DNA from: Epiperipatus broadwayi
Lineage: Eukaryota > Onychophora > Udeonychophora > Euonychophora > Peripatidae
DNA length: 64,000 nt
Assembly: GCA_028023455.1 (NCBI GenBank)
Contig: JAQFVV010006452.1
Coordinates: forward strand, 984,501-1,048,500
Direction of reading: 5' to 3'
This document shows, in pieces, positions 1 through 11,351 of this stretch; position 1 is the stretch's first letter; every line of letters starts with the position of its first letter. The position numbers and the translations under genes were made by a program. The notes beneath the pieces were generated by a model. The model searched no databases. It saw only the letters and a list, made by a program, of their open reading frames with translations, and was not told where the DNA came from.

Positions 1-94
1 TAAGTCAGATTTAAGAAGTATCAATTGTATATAGTAATTATCTGAAATTAAATTTTTTAAAAAAGAATTGGTAAAGTTTAAATATGAAATTAAT

Positions 95-200
95 ATCTCA
101 CTATTAAAGTATTTATGATGGAGTTCTAAAATTAAAAAAACTAATTTAATCTCACTATTAAAGTATTTATGATGGAGTTCTAAAATTAAAAAACTATAGT
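95..200. repeat. 54-bp tandem duplication
   Basis: Two adjacent copies of a 54-bp unit start at 95 and 149, each opening with ATCTCACTATTAAAG. They are almost identical apart from the tail of the second copy. A local duplication with no coding content. Confidence 0.8.
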
Positions 201-244
201 AAATTAGTTTAATTATAAATTTATTTTAAAGGCACATTATTATA

Positions 245-380
245 TTAAGTAATATTTACTAAGGCTGTAACCTCAGGAATATGCGTCTGAAAAATGTGAG
301 GGTAGGGACCTCTACAGGTCTTAACCACAAGCTTATGCTTTGGAAGAAAAGAGGTTACAGCCTTAATAAATATTACTTAA
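245..380 (+). mobile_element. 136-bp MITE with 30-bp terminal inverted repeats (family M1)
   Basis: The ends are inverted copies of each other: TTAAGTAATATTTACTAAGG at the left reads back at the right with one mismatch in about 30 bp. The interior holds a segment that on the minus strand reads AAGCTTGTGGTTAAGACC, resembling a tRNA A box. Relatives of the interior occur at 25981-26092 (inverted) and 37813-37893 (left part only), so this is a dispersed family. Both ends carry TTAA, but the next bases are not the CCY expected of piggyBac, so the superfamily is left open. Confidence 0.75.
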
Positions 381-532
381 ATTAGTTTAAAAAAGTGGAA
401 AGCAAATTTTCATATATAATGATTAAATGTTCCTTCTCATTTGATCATAGTAGGCTCATTTCTAATAATCTCAACATGTCTTCAGGTAATGAACTTTATT
501 ATTCATGGGAAATCAAACTTGACAGGTTGTAA

Positions 533-533
<1 letters not shown>

Positions 534-617
<84 letters not shown>

Positions 618-618
618 C

Positions 619-690
<72 letters not shown>
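534..690. repeat. (AAT)n microsatellite
   Basis: About 50 AAT units with one interruption near 619. Open frames here encode only poly-Asn, poly-Ile or poly-Leu and are not genes. Confidence 0.98.
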
Positions 691-1667
691 TCCATTCAGT
701 TCAATTCAATTCATTTCTTTAAGTGCAAACAACAGCATATAGCAAACTACAGTTTGCACATTAAAAAAATAAAAGGGATAAACATAATGCATATATCATA
801 AATATAAAAGGAAGTAACAAATAAAAAAGTAAAAAAAATACATATATAAATAAATAAATTTACATTAATCAAGCATGACATTTGAATATAATAAAATTAT
901 AAAATTGCTTATAATCTAAATTAAAATGATTAGTAATACTAAAAATCTGATTATATAACAGAGTAGCCTGAATAAAGGAGAAAATTTAAGTACAGTGGAA
1001 TGACAAAATTAAATATAACATACAAAAGCTGACTAAGTATTATGCTCATAAGACCTAATTATAATAGTAAAAATTATATTAAATAGATTAACTTGTTATT
1101 TAATGATTTTATAAAGATATTTAAGATCTCTGTATTTTTGTCTATAAGAATAATGAAGAATAGCTTTCTTCTCCAGGAAAACATATTTAGAGAACTTAGA
1201 CACTGATTGTAATAAATAATACTAATTATAACAATAATAATAATAATAGTAATAACAACACCTACAACAACAATACCAACAATATCCTCTAAAAAGTGTT
1301 ATGTAACAAACAATTGTTTATAATTTTAAATATATTTAAATTATTCGAAATGCTTAATTCTGATCCCATTGATAGGAAACGGATTACTGTTAAATGTTAC
1401 CAAAAAAAAAACATTTTAATAAAAATATACTATTTATATTGCTTCACTATGTTTTATTTATTAATTTATTTTGATAAATATAAATACAACATTTATTATA
1501 AGTTAGGGACTACGTATTATAATAGAAGGCTACATACATTTTCATGGATTTTTAATATATATATATTTAAGTCAATTATTCAAATTTATTGTCAATATTG
1601 TGATAAACAAATATACCCACAATTGTATAAAATCAGTGCTGATATTCAGAGTTATACAGGTTACTAA
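691..1667. other. A+T-rich spacer, no recognised gene
   Basis: Simple A+T-rich DNA, including a degenerate AAT/ACA stretch near 1210-1290. A 123-codon frame at 1296-1667 (+) has the Ile/Tyr/Lys/Asn composition expected of random A+T-rich DNA and no motif I recognise. Confidence 0.5.
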
Positions 1668-2885
1668 TTCATCATAATCATCACTTTCATCATCATTATT
1701 GATCTATTTCAAGATGAAGATCTTGCCAAGTTTAATCAAGTTTTCCAATTCCTAACCTTTCTTTTCCACAACACATCAGCAAGTATCTTATTTCATTCAT
1801 CCATATTACATGTAGTCTCTTTCTAGGTTTTTACAATTTCTTGGAATCCAATTTAAAAACTCTTCTAGCAATATGTTCAGCACATTTCCATTTCCGTTTC
1901 TTTTTTAATGATGTCAGGGATATCTATTTGTTCTTTCATCCACATGTTTTGTTTTTAATCTTTTTTTGGTACTCTTAACATACATTTTTCTATATCGTGT
2001 TGAGTGGTCTGAAGTCTCTGCTGTATTGTTCTTCTATTAAGTGTTTAAATCTCAGATCCATAAATAAGAAATTATAGAATTCATTTTATTTTCAATCACA
2101 TAGGCATATTTTCTTTTAACATTAAGTTATTTCTAGCAAAACCATTTCATCCCAAATGAATTCTATGACTAATCTCATCCATTATATTTTTGTTCTGTAT
2201 TAATAATCTTATCAAAGTGTTTATAGTTACTGTATTTAATTCATAATTATCAATCTTTATTATTTTCTTCTAAAAAATCCATTAAACATTTCTTTAGTCT
2301 TCGAAGCATTTATCTTTACTACTACTTTTTTATCTTCATTTGATAATCCTTGTGATATTTCCTAAAACCAAATGAATTAAATAATCTCCATTTACTTTTA
2401 CTTTCTCTTCTTCTGATTTTAATCTACAAAATACTTTTGTAAAACTGTTGAAACAAGTTTTGGAGATATGGAATCATCCTGTCATATGCGTTTCTCAATG
2501 TTATCACTTTGCTTTAATCACTGCAGACATGCTTATAAAATCAAATGCCTTTTCAAATCTAACATTCCACTGCATAATCATGAAGCATATTTATTAGACT
2601 TTTCAAAAATTTCTTCCAATATTTAGACGTGATCCAATATGCTGATACCACTTTTCAGCTTGTTCTTTTGGTTGGTTAAAATCCAAAGTTTGTTGTAGAT
2701 GAATTGTAATTATGTTAAAAATTTTTGTATAGAATTAATAAATAACTAATATCTGTAATTTATAATATCTTCTTCATCACTCTGCAGTTTTCCAATAATC
2801 TGGTATATCTTTATTATTAAGGTATCTGGATAATGATTATAATTTCAACATTTCCTGGAGATTTTTCTTTCTTCAAAGATTAATT
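1668..2885 (-). mobile_element. Decayed 5'-truncated RTE-type LINE fragment (copy A)
   Basis: The plus strand begins with TCATCA-type simple repeat and then follows, with many substitutions and some deletions, the same order of sequence as the better LINE copy at 12742-14215. Landmarks include the antisense of the C-terminal region near 1790-1860 and the antisense of the start of the RT region near 2660-2800. No frame stays open. It is an old copy of the same family, with its 3' end at about 1668. Confidence 0.85.
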
Positions 2886-3774
2886 GAATGTCTTTTCTTT
2901 TTTAAAAAATTATGGGATGATTATTTAATGTTTGCACTTATAGAAGCAAAATCATTTGCATGATTGAATTGCCTAATAAATTTATGCAAATTATTACTAT
3001 TATATATGTATTATATGGAAATTTCCTTTGAAGCTCAAATGTTAAATCCTATCTACACACAATGACTTTGAGAAAATTTGATTATTATAAGTACTATTAT
3101 AGGAAAAGCATCTTCATATACTGGAATTTCTACAGAAAGTTTTGCAAAATTTGTAACAGAGAGGTATCTCACTGAAGTTGGTTTACTTGTAAAAAGTACC
3201 TTTGATATTCATTTGAAATTTTCATGATGATTAAAATATATACATTGCACTTTAAACTAATGATGAGTTGGATATTGCATATATAGCTGACCATAAATGG
3301 TCATAAGCCATCTGACATTAATTTTATAGTTCAGCTAAATGATTCAAATTTATTAAAATGACTTGATATCTTTTTTATGCATCTTAATCCAATTTTCAAT
3401 TTCTCCCATCCCCAAATGATGGCTTTGGATAGACAAGAAATTTATTAAACAATATACACTCTGAAACGGTAGCATGAAATAAAGTACTAATAATTGAATT
3501 TTATTCAAACAAAATTGTAATTAGGCAAAATCATTTTAACCATTTATTTTATGGAGGTAAATTAACATAGCAGTATTTGTATTTGCATGTGCCTGTTAAG
3601 AGGTAATTAATGTTTTATATATCTGAAATACCAAAAGAGATTAGGCATTGAATTGTAAAAGGATTTTGTAGATCATATTAATAAAATAAGTCTCATTAAT
3701 AATGCATATATTGGTAATGTATTTATTCTGTCTTCAACATTTATAGGCGGACTGCACTTTATTTTAAAGTAACA
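2886..3774. other. A+T-rich spacer, nothing recognised
   Basis: No open frame above chance length, no repeat shared with the rest of the window that I can see, and no RNA motif. Confidence 0.4.
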
Positions 3775-4235
3775 TCAGGATAATATGTGCCTTGTTTTAT
3801 TAATGATTAAGAGTGTACCCTTGCAAGCTTTTGCAATGTTATATTGCTGAGGCTATTAATATATGATGAAACTGAACTGAGTTCAGACCCATATAGCTAT
3901 CTGGTTTGTAAGGCTGGATTTGAAGACATTTATCTAACTGAAAAATTCAGGTTTTCAAATTGATAGTAACATATTAGAAAAGTGCTGACTTTTGAGTTAG
4001 TATTTTAGATCTAGTGTCTGGAGTCCTAGCTCCTCACTGAGATGAGCCATAAGCTCAAAACCAATTGATCTGGTGGTTAGGACATTTTGATAGAGATTTT
4101 GAATTCTTTCTCTTTTGGCACTTATAAATTAATGATTGATTGGAGCTATTGGTAAGCTCCCTCTAGTGAACATTTTAATACAATCTTAAAAGCAAGTTAC
4201 ACAATTTATGTCTTGTTTTATTAATTATATATATA
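3775..4235 (+). mobile_element. S1 ribozyme-bearing repeat, slightly more than one unit
   Basis: Shares with copies at 24.5, 31.7, 32.5 and 48.4 kb the blocks TTCAGACCCATATAGCTAT, TTTTAGATCTAGTGTCTGGA and a hammerhead-like segment. The segment beginning near 3787 (TTGTTTTATTAAT) recurs near 4212, about 421 bp later, so the copy exceeds one repeat unit as expected of a head-to-tail tandem. There is no coding capacity. It resembles non-autonomous animal retrozymes. Confidence 0.75.
4032..4075 (+). ncRNA. Degenerate hammerhead ribozyme of S1
   Basis: Order of parts: CCTCA (stem I), CTGAGAT in place of CUGANGA, GAGC-CATAA-GCTC (stem II), AAA in place of GAA, then the stem III segment with its palindrome broken (CCAATTGATC). 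The core has changes at positions that should be essential, so I expect it to be inactive. Confidence 0.6.
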
Positions 4236-5091
4236 TATATATAATAACAGAATGATATATATGTGTTTTAATTATCTCAATGCCATCCTTGCATTCTTAT
4301 TTTATATAAAAAAAAAAGGAATATTTAAATATAACAAAATTTACATAAATTATAGTATATTAAATAAAGTAATATAATATTGTTAACAAACAATGCTATT
4401 ATGTAATAATATTGTTTTATAATTAAAATTATTTAGAAAGATTTGAGCTAATTATACTTTTTTATTCAAACAAACATTTAAATTATGCTCAATACTTGTA
4501 AAATATTTTATTTAACAATATCATGAATTGAAAAATAAAAATAAAAAATGTTTTGTTAATGCTTAATTGGTGAAGAGAAAATAGGCTTACTATTTCAGTT
4601 CAGTTAAATAAATTTATTGTTGATGCATAGAGATTTTTGTTCTACCTACACCAGTGATGGCGCACATGCCAGACATAGCACATTCAAATTTTTTACTGGC
4701 ATGTGAACTATTTATATATCATAATTTTCTTCAATATTTTTTTTGTTGCTAAAATCTGTACTAATAAAAGTTTGCTGTAAACTTAAGGTAAAATAAATAA
4801 ATATAATATTAGAATTCAATTTACAACTGAACTCTGATTAGAAGCAATAAATTATGATATTTTAAGTCAAATAAAGTGGTACTGGTATACTGTGGTATCA
4901 TTTTCTACAAATCTGTCAAATGATTTCAATAAAACTAGAAAGTAAACTCACTGGTTTAGCAAAATACTTATTTTGTTTTTTTTTTTTTTTTGGTGTGGGT
5001 TTTGTTTTTATATAGGGGGGGGGGGGGGGTGGGGTGAAATTTATATTACTTATAACTCTTTGAAGTAACTTTTTTTTAAATCTAAAGTAAA
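4236..5091. other. A+T-rich spacer with a possible hAT-terminus relic
   Basis: Mostly featureless. Near 4653-4705 the sequence CAGTGATGGCGCACATGCC, with a nearby inverted GGCATG, resembles termini of old hAT-type elements known from many animals, but it is too short to call firmly. Confidence 0.3.
5015..5034 (+). repeat. G15-T-G4 run next to a long T run
   Basis: Fifteen G, one T, four G, preceded by an uninterrupted T stretch. In DNA this A+T-rich it is an outlier and can form a G-quadruplex. It could also be an assembly or sequencing artefact. Confidence 0.9.
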
Positions 5092-5216
5092 AATTATCAA
5101 ACTGTTGTTAAGGCAACCTATTTTTAACAAAAAAGATGAAATTCCACCTTTATTTATGATCCAATATATTTATATAGATGCTAAAGGCTGCAACTTCACC
5201 ACAGAGATTGTTAGTT
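5092..5216 (+). repeat. Dispersed repeat R6
   Basis: Shares TGTTGTNAAGGCAACC, a following TTTTTAACAA.AAGGATGAAA block, and AATATATTTATATAGA with copies at 10075-10240 and 10425-10535, and in inverted orientation at about 53920-54015. No coding capacity or recognised termini. Confidence 0.65.
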
Positions 5217-5288
5217 TATGGATGTAACCAATTAATTACTTCAATGAGGCAAAATGACACGAACTATTATAAATATCTTTGAAATATT

Positions 5289-5303
5289 GTTACCCATGGT
5301 AAC
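5289..5303. promoter_or_regulatory. X-box-like palindrome
   Basis: GTTACC-CAT-GGTAAC fits the RFX X-box consensus. There is no adjacent gene to link it to, so a chance palindrome is quite possible. Confidence 0.2.
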
Positions 5304-6011
5304 AAACAATAGCATGACTTCTTAATAATGCATAAATTTGACTTAATTAATTGCTTCCATGAGATAAATGTGACAAGATGAGATTTTGGAAGAAGCAGTG
5401 GTATGACCTTCAAAGGAATCGAGAATATATAAAATTTGGATTGCCACTTTTTATGGAACAAAAATTAAGAAAATTTATAACATATAAAGAAAATGGAAAT
5501 GTTATATTAAAAATATTATTAAATTGAAGGAATGATTCCTTTTTATATATGGGCCATATTCCAGTGATGGGGTTATATTTGTGTTTTATGAATGTTCAAC
5601 TGAACTTATGAATTTCTCATCCTTTTATTCCGCCTTAATTAAAATGTCTACAGTCATTTAAAATTGGCTGCTAGTTGTTGATGAAATACAAAATTGAAGG
5701 AGGTTATAAACTGTTGATTAAAAAATGTAAATGATTAAAGGTGAAGTAAATCATAATTGAATTTCGGTTGTTGAAAATAGGCGTTTTATTTATTTATCTG
5801 TAAAAAATATAAAAGAATGCATTCGATTCTTACTGTTAGTCAGACTCCAATAAAATGAGGTCAACATTTAAGATTATATAATAGAAATATGATATAAATT
5901 TACACCCAGAAATTGACTTCATTAAAAGAATAGATAAGCATCTTTAGTAATAAAGATCACTCATTAAAAAAGTTTAATCTATTTTATGAGAAAGTTCTTT
6001 TTTTTTTTTTT
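5304..6011. other. Spacer without recognised genes
   Basis: A+T-rich DNA. A 64-codon minus-strand frame at 5267-5461 shows no recognisable motif. Confidence 0.35.
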
Positions 6012-6096
6012 CATATGTCAAAGCGTTGGCTGGGAAGCGAACCTGGAACAACTGCTTGCAAGACAGCTGTGCTAACCACTCGGCCACCAATATTTG
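6012..6096 (-). mobile_element. tRNA-like mini-SINE, copy 1
   Basis: On the minus strand it has an A box (GGCCGAGTGGTTAGCAC), a B box (GGTTCGCTTCC) and the tail TTTGACATATG followed by poly(A). It is one of four copies of the same roughly 85-bp family. Flanking AGAAAGTT occurs on both sides (TSD). The anticodon-loop position reads TGC in this copy and differs between copies, so it is a retroposed tRNA relative, not a tRNA gene. Confidence 0.8.
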
Positions 6097-6413
6097 ACAT
6101 AAGAAAGTTTGTTCTCATTTATCAGTCAGTTTTACTTTCTGAATTGAATGATGATTGCTCCCAATATCATAGCAATTCAGGAACATCTTCAAAGATTTTT
6201 CAAAGTAAACAGTTTTTAAAATAAGCTCTGACATGCCACCACTTATTTCAGTTTTATAATTTTTTAAGAAAAATAAATTGTTTACACCTGATACATATCT
6301 TATTTGGAAAATCTTAGAACCAATCAAAATCTTTGAATCTGTTAAATATTCTGGTTATCATCTTCGGTTTTATACAATAGTATATAAAATCTCAAATTGA
6401 GAAAGCTAAATTA

Positions 6414-6623
6414 TTGATAAATATATTCCATGATAATTATAGATATAGTCACTTGTCAAAAGAAATCAGATTAGTAATTTATGACAAAATACCTCAAACT
6501 TTTCTCTTTGATGAACAATATTTTAAGCACCACATTTATGATGATAAATATGATTGGAAATCTTATGTTGAATATTTTTTTGAAAGTTCAGGTGAATGCT
6601 TGGATAAATGCTTTCCATTTTAA
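6414..6623 (+). other. Unrecognised 69-codon open frame
   Basis: A frame with mixed charged and aromatic residues (for example YDDKYDWKSYVEYFFES), less monotonous than other chance frames here. I recognise no family, see no signal peptide and no flanking exons. It may be a relic of a transposon gene or chance. Confidence 0.2.
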
Positions 6624-6830
6624 AAATTATAAATGTTGATCAAATTCCACTCCATCATTTTGCAAAGGAAGATTATTCCAAATAAAAAATCTAAGTTTAA
6701 TATGATTGTGACATATTATATTATATGACACTAATACATTAATCATTACTACAGCTTTAGTAGATGATGCCATTATTGCATTAGTGCCAGTATATACAAG
6801 AATTGAATTCACTAGTAATACATTTTAAAT

Positions 6831-6883
6831 TAAAACAGGCAAAACTCACTATATAGATTGCCACACACAGCTGCTGTGTGTGG

Positions 6884-6924
<41 letters not shown>

Positions 6925-7436
6925 GTTTTGCCTGTTTTAACAACAGTTATACACAAGCATAAGAGTGGTGGTCATGTGATGTTTATTGGCTTAAAACCAA
7001 TCCTGCCTAATAGGATAGTGGTGGCTATGGTTATTAAAAAAACCAAAGACACCAAAATGCATGGGTACTGAACTGGGTTCAGACCCATATGACTATATAA
7101 GCTAATGGGCTTGGATTGAAAACATTAAGGTGTTTTCAGTTTAAGACTCATAGTTTTGCGTTAAATGGAGACAAAAGGTGGTTGCTGGAGTGTTACATTA
7201 GAACCTAAGATCTAGATGCAGTGCTCTCAGATCCAAGGCTCCTCACTGATGAAGGCCATAAGCCAGAAATTAGTCTGGGGATATTGGATGAGTAGGCACT
7301 AGATGGGGATTTTATGCACAAGCCTTCTGGAATCCATTGATTACTCTAGCTTGCTGTGTGTGGCTATATATATAGTGAGTTTTGCCTGTTTTAACAACAG
7401 TTATACACAAGCATAAGAGTGGTGGCCATGTGATGT
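6831..7436 (+). mobile_element. S2 ribozyme-bearing repeat with inverted 5' piece
   Basis: Begins with a short minus-strand piece (TAAAACAGGCAAAACTCAC) that forms a hairpin with the plus-strand GTGAGTTTTGCCTGTTTTA at 6921-6940, then continues as one unit and re-enters the same sequence at 7375, a period of 454 bp. The end CATGTGATGT matches the ends of the other S2 copies. Flanks AGTAATACATTTTAAATT and AGTAACATTTCAAATT (6813-6830 and 7437-7452) look like an imperfect TSD. There is no ORF. It contains a hammerhead at 7241-7280. Confidence 0.8.
7241..7280 (+). ncRNA. Hammerhead ribozyme of S2
   Basis: Stem I CCTCA pairs with TGGGG. The core is an intact CUGAUGA. Stem II is GGC-CATAA-GCC flanked by an A/A mismatch. 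GAA follows. Stem III is ATTAGT, which in the other S2 copies is the perfect palindrome ACTAGT. The cleavage base is C. The very short self-complementary stem III is typical of retroelement type-I hammerheads that work best as dimers. Confidence 0.75.
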
Positions 7437-7503
7437 AGTAACATTTCAAATTGAAAACACTCGATAAAAAAGAATTTAAAATATACAATTTGGAGATAAT
7501 AAA

Positions 7504-7862
7504 AAAACTAATAATTTTATTGCTTGGGAATTCATAAGAAGTTTGAGCACCAGACCTGTGAGTGCCAGAATCGAACCTGGAACCTTCCTATCACAAGTTG
7601 GGCACTCTACCAATTGCACCAAACTGCACAGATAAAAAAGGCTTACAGCTTTATTGCTCAACCATTCATAAAAAGTTTGAATACCAAAACTGCAAGTGCC
7701 AGAATAAATTTTAAGATTTTTCAATCCCAAGTTGGACAATCGGCTTATGGCTTTATTGTTTGGGAGTTCGTAAGAAGTTTGAGCACCAAAATGGTAAGTT
7801 CCAGAATTGTTTCTAGGACCTTCCAATCTCAAGTCAGACATTCTACTGCCATGTTAAATCAT
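7504..7862 (-). repeat. Tandem array of tRNA-derived units (family S5)
   Basis: Three diverged units with landmark TAAGAAGTTTGAGCACCA near 7531, 7668 and 7769 (spacing 137 and 101 bp). On the minus strand the best unit reads as a tRNA-like promoter: A box TGGTGCAATTGGTAGAGTG and B box GGTTCGATTC. Long frames on both strands through here are by-products of the repeat. No adjacent LINE tail is visible. Confidence 0.65.
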
Positions 7863-8955
7863 GCAGGGCAATTTGGATATGATTGATGCTGATGAAATGT
7901 CCATTGATTGAGGAAGCTTTCTACTACCCTTACATTTTCAGGTGACATTGCATCATCCCCAATTTAAAACGATAAGAGTGTATGAGATTATGAAATATTA
8001 TGAAAATGTTTTTCTTTCAAAAAATGGTGAGTGAGAAGTTCAAACTCTTGTAGAGAGTTAATGATTACATATATTTGAACCCACCAATCCCAGAATAGTG
8101 TGAAAAGAGAGAAATGACCATAGGCACAAAATAAAGGAGGCATATTTCATAAATAATGACACTCAATCAATTAATAGAAAAGACACCTGTTTCACCATTT
8201 CAAAAAGATGGACAAACTAATTCAAACAATATTTAAATAAAATTCTGAAACATCTAACTAATTAACATAAATTTGAATACTCCCCCTCATCATTATCAAC
8301 TGCACACAGCTATGAGTATGAAACCATGGAGCTTTGAAAGCACTAAGCTTTAAATAAATTATTAATAATATAACTTCTTTAACGAGTGTTTAAAGTGCAT
8401 AATTATTGATATTATATATTAAAGATGGAAGCATGAAGTCAAATTCCACTAAAGGTCCAAGTAGAGTGTTGATTATAAAATTGTTTATAAGTGCCAAAAG
8501 GCGATTCTTGTATAAAATAATAGATAAGAAATAAATGAAAGACAACAATTACATCTTTTCATACAAAGAAAAAACAATATATTTTTGGTGATTAGCACTA
8601 ATGATTGCCCTTGACAAGAGTATTCAGCTAATGGTTTTGGTATTTTCTTTGTACATGAAATGATATTAGTACTGGCTTTAATTTTTTACATTTCAATGGT
8701 GGAGTTATCAGAGTCTATTTACAACTAAAAAGGAACTTTATTTTATTATAGAGAAACTATAATCAATAACCTCAGATAAGTGTGGTTCTGATCAATAGTA
8801 GTTCTGCAATTAAGCAAAATTTAAATAGTGTATCCAGATTTGGTAATGTGTTACTCTTTGCTATTTTATTCCTCATCTAATCATTATATATTCATTAGTC
8901 AAAAATAATGGCATTACTCTTATATCACTCTTCATAGAATGGTGGAGATTCCTGG
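7863..8955. other. A+T-rich spacer, nothing recognised
   Basis: No gene-like frame and no shared repeat identified. Confidence 0.4.
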
Positions 8956-9330
8956 TTGGCACCAATGTAGGATTTGAGCATTCCATCATCAGATTTTCAA
9001 TGAAATGGACAGCTGAAGATATGTGGAGTGGGGTGGATTGAAGCCTGTCCATTAAAGTATGAAGATTGGCTTTCTTAATATAAGCTGAGCATTGATTGTA
9101 TATGTGTGTAGATATGATAATCTGGACCAACTGATGAGTGCTGGTTTAGCACAAAATACATATATTGGTGATTATTTATCTTTTCAACATGTGTATGATC
9201 AAGCATGTCAGCAGTATGAGATAGCATGGATAGTTGAAAGTCGTGTGAAGGTCTGAGTTCAAACCCCTATATTACATATTAAAGTGCAGGTATGAAAAAG
9301 CCTGTACTGTAGGAAAATTTTTTTATTTTT
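8956..9330 (+). mobile_element. S3 repeat, full-length plus-strand copy (S3-1)
   Basis: Order of parts: 5' end at TTGGCACCA, a body including GCCTGTCCATTAAAGTATG, a hammerhead at 9126-9167, a tRNA-like part (A-box-like TATGAGATAGCATGGATAG, B box GAGTTCAAACCCC), and a 3' stem-loop GTGCAGG...GCCTGTAC. The promoter-like boxes mark it as SINE-like and the hammerhead as retrozyme-like. There is no ORF. This is the only S3 copy here without a visible inverted 5' piece. Confidence 0.8.
9126..9167 (+). ncRNA. Hammerhead ribozyme of S3-1, G12 changed
   Basis: CCAA/TTGG stem I, CUGAUGA core, stem II GTGCT-GGTTT-AGCAC, then AAA where GAA is expected, and stem III-like ATACATAT. Only the conserved G before AA is mutated. 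Confidence 0.75.
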
Positions 9331-10074
9331 TCTGTTTTTAATAAATAAATTAACATTGTCCATATATTTTTCTACATATGTTTGAATAAATTTTTATTAA
9401 ATATACAATGAAGTTTTTATCTTTCTATATATTTACAGTAAGAAGAAATTGTACTAAATTTTTCAAACTTAATCCGATATCAATTTTCTAATTATTAATT
9501 ATTGTAGTTCGAATTATTAATTAGCGCACTACTTCTATTATCAAGCTAATGATCATAATAAAACTTGAAATTCGTTATTACTGCAACTGAAAAGTATCTA
9601 TAAAATTTTATTTAAATCACTGCATCTTTAATTATTCCTATACTAATTTTATTTTTCTATCTAAAATTTGAGATCTTTTACTAAAAAACAAATCAAATGA
9701 CATCACCATATGATAGCCAAAGGATTTTAAAAAATCAATTAGGTAGAAGATAGGAAATCTTTTTAATTGCTAATAATTTTTAAAATCATATAAATAACAA
9801 GACTAAGATAATGAGAATTGCAATATATTTACTTACAAGATTTCAATCAGAATTGAATTTTTAAATAGGTGAATTTTTTTTCGTTTTTTTTATGGGGGAT
9901 TTAAATACAAAATAAAAACATACAAAAATATCACTTATTTGTTCTGCAAGCCATTTATAAGTGCCTCTTAATATATTATTTTGCTAAATTATATTGCATT
10001 AAATATCAGAGATGCAGATTACTTACTGCATATAAAATATTTATTATTGTAATTATACAAATTTCTTAATCATT
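9331..10074. other. A+T-rich spacer, nothing recognised
   Basis: No gene-like frame, repeat family or RNA motif seen. Confidence 0.4.
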
Positions 10075-10240
10075 GAAAATCAGTCAACACTTAAATAATC
10101 TCAATATCAATAACAATTAACAATTTCTAACTGTTGTCAAAGCAACGCCCTTTAACAACAAGAATAAAACCCCAACCTTATTAATGGTCTAATATATTTA
10201 TATAGACACTAAATATTGAAACTTGACAACAGAGATTGAA
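10075..10240 (+). repeat. Dispersed repeat R6, copy 2
   Basis: Same blocks as 5092-5216 (TGTTGTCAAAGCAACG, then AATATATTTATATAGACAC), plus an upstream part AGTCAACACTTAAATAATCTC shared with the copy at 10425. Confidence 0.65.
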
Positions 10241-10424
10241 ATTATTAAAACAAAGAAGTTTAAATAAACCTCTTTAAACAGATAAATAAAACCTATTCTG
10301 AATGCAGATTAATAAATAGTCAATTATAACATTACAAACTACAATAATAAATTTCAAATTGCATCCAAAGCATTACTTAAATAATAAGGGTCATAATGCT
10401 CAAAGCTAAATTGGTTTATAAGTA

Positions 10425-10535
10425 AATATTAAAAACCAGTCAACACTTAGACGACCCCAATATCAATAATAATCAACAATTTCTAACTGTTGTCAAGGCA
10501 ACCTCCTTTTAACAATAAGGATGGAATATTTTTTC
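10425..10535 (+). repeat. Dispersed repeat R6, copy 3 (truncated)
   Basis: Repeats the first half of the R6 copy at 10075 (CAGTCAACACTTAGACGA, TGTTGTCAAGGCAACCTCC). It stops where the first copy continues. Confidence 0.65.
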
Positions 10536-11351
10536 CTGAATGGAATGAAAACATTTTTTTTCAAAAACTAGTCAACTACTCTTGAGATTTCAATAAAATA
10601 AAAAACTCTCTAAAAATTCCACAGTTTATTTCAGTTGTGTTTGTTTAATGAAAACACTATGCTCAACCTGTGTTTTGGGTCCTTAAACATAATGAGATTT
10701 TTCACTATGATTATCGTTTAATGTTGAAATATGTATAAGAAAATATATTTTATTTATATATTTATCACTATATATCTGATTTTTTGAGAATTATTTTATC
10801 TTCATTAATAAAATAAATAATTATATGATCAGTAGTCTGAAAGATTTCATTATACCAGTATTTGCACTTAAATGAGAGATTGTGCCCAGAATTTTCATCA
10901 AACTGATCAATCTGAGTTTTTTTCTTGTTCTACAACCAGGCTACATTTTTAATGTTTAATGTCTATATCTGGCTGATTTTGTGAAAACTATTTTGCCTAA
11001 AGCATATCTGTTTTTAATATTTCATCATTAATTGAACTATTTGTTGATGATCACATTCTAATTTTTACAATTTTAAATATCCACTAATATCATTGTTTTC
11101 TGAAAAATCACTAATGAATATATTAAATGAGACATGTAATAGATAAATAGTGTAAAACTTTCCATCACAATTATTATTTACTGTTAAGAATTCTGGGTAA
11201 AAAAAATAAACAAATAAAATGCATAAAAAAGTTTTAAAATATGATTAGAAATTCTATTTCTGGTAATCTTTTATTTAAGACCATGGGTTTAAAAATTTAA
11301 ACTAATATAGTAATTAACCTATTCAGTATATTAAATATTTACTATCGTAAA
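10536..11351. other. A+T-rich spacer, nothing recognised
   Basis: No supported feature. Confidence 0.4.

Noticed and set aside
441-695. Open frames of poly-Asn, poly-Leu and poly-Ile
   Set aside because: Translations of the (AAT)n tract; the same holds for Tyr-Ile and Tyr frames at 23111-23404, 28721-28939 and 32822-33183.
1296-1667. 123-codon plus-strand frame
   Set aside because: Composition is that of random A+T-rich DNA, with no motif, no splice context, and it borders a LINE tail.
4653-4705. hAT transposon
   Set aside because: Only about 50 bp resembling an hAT terminus and no second end; kept as a remark in the spacer entry.
7524-7886. Protein-coding genes on both strands
   Set aside because: Both frames lie across a tandem tRNA-derived repeat and repeat with it.
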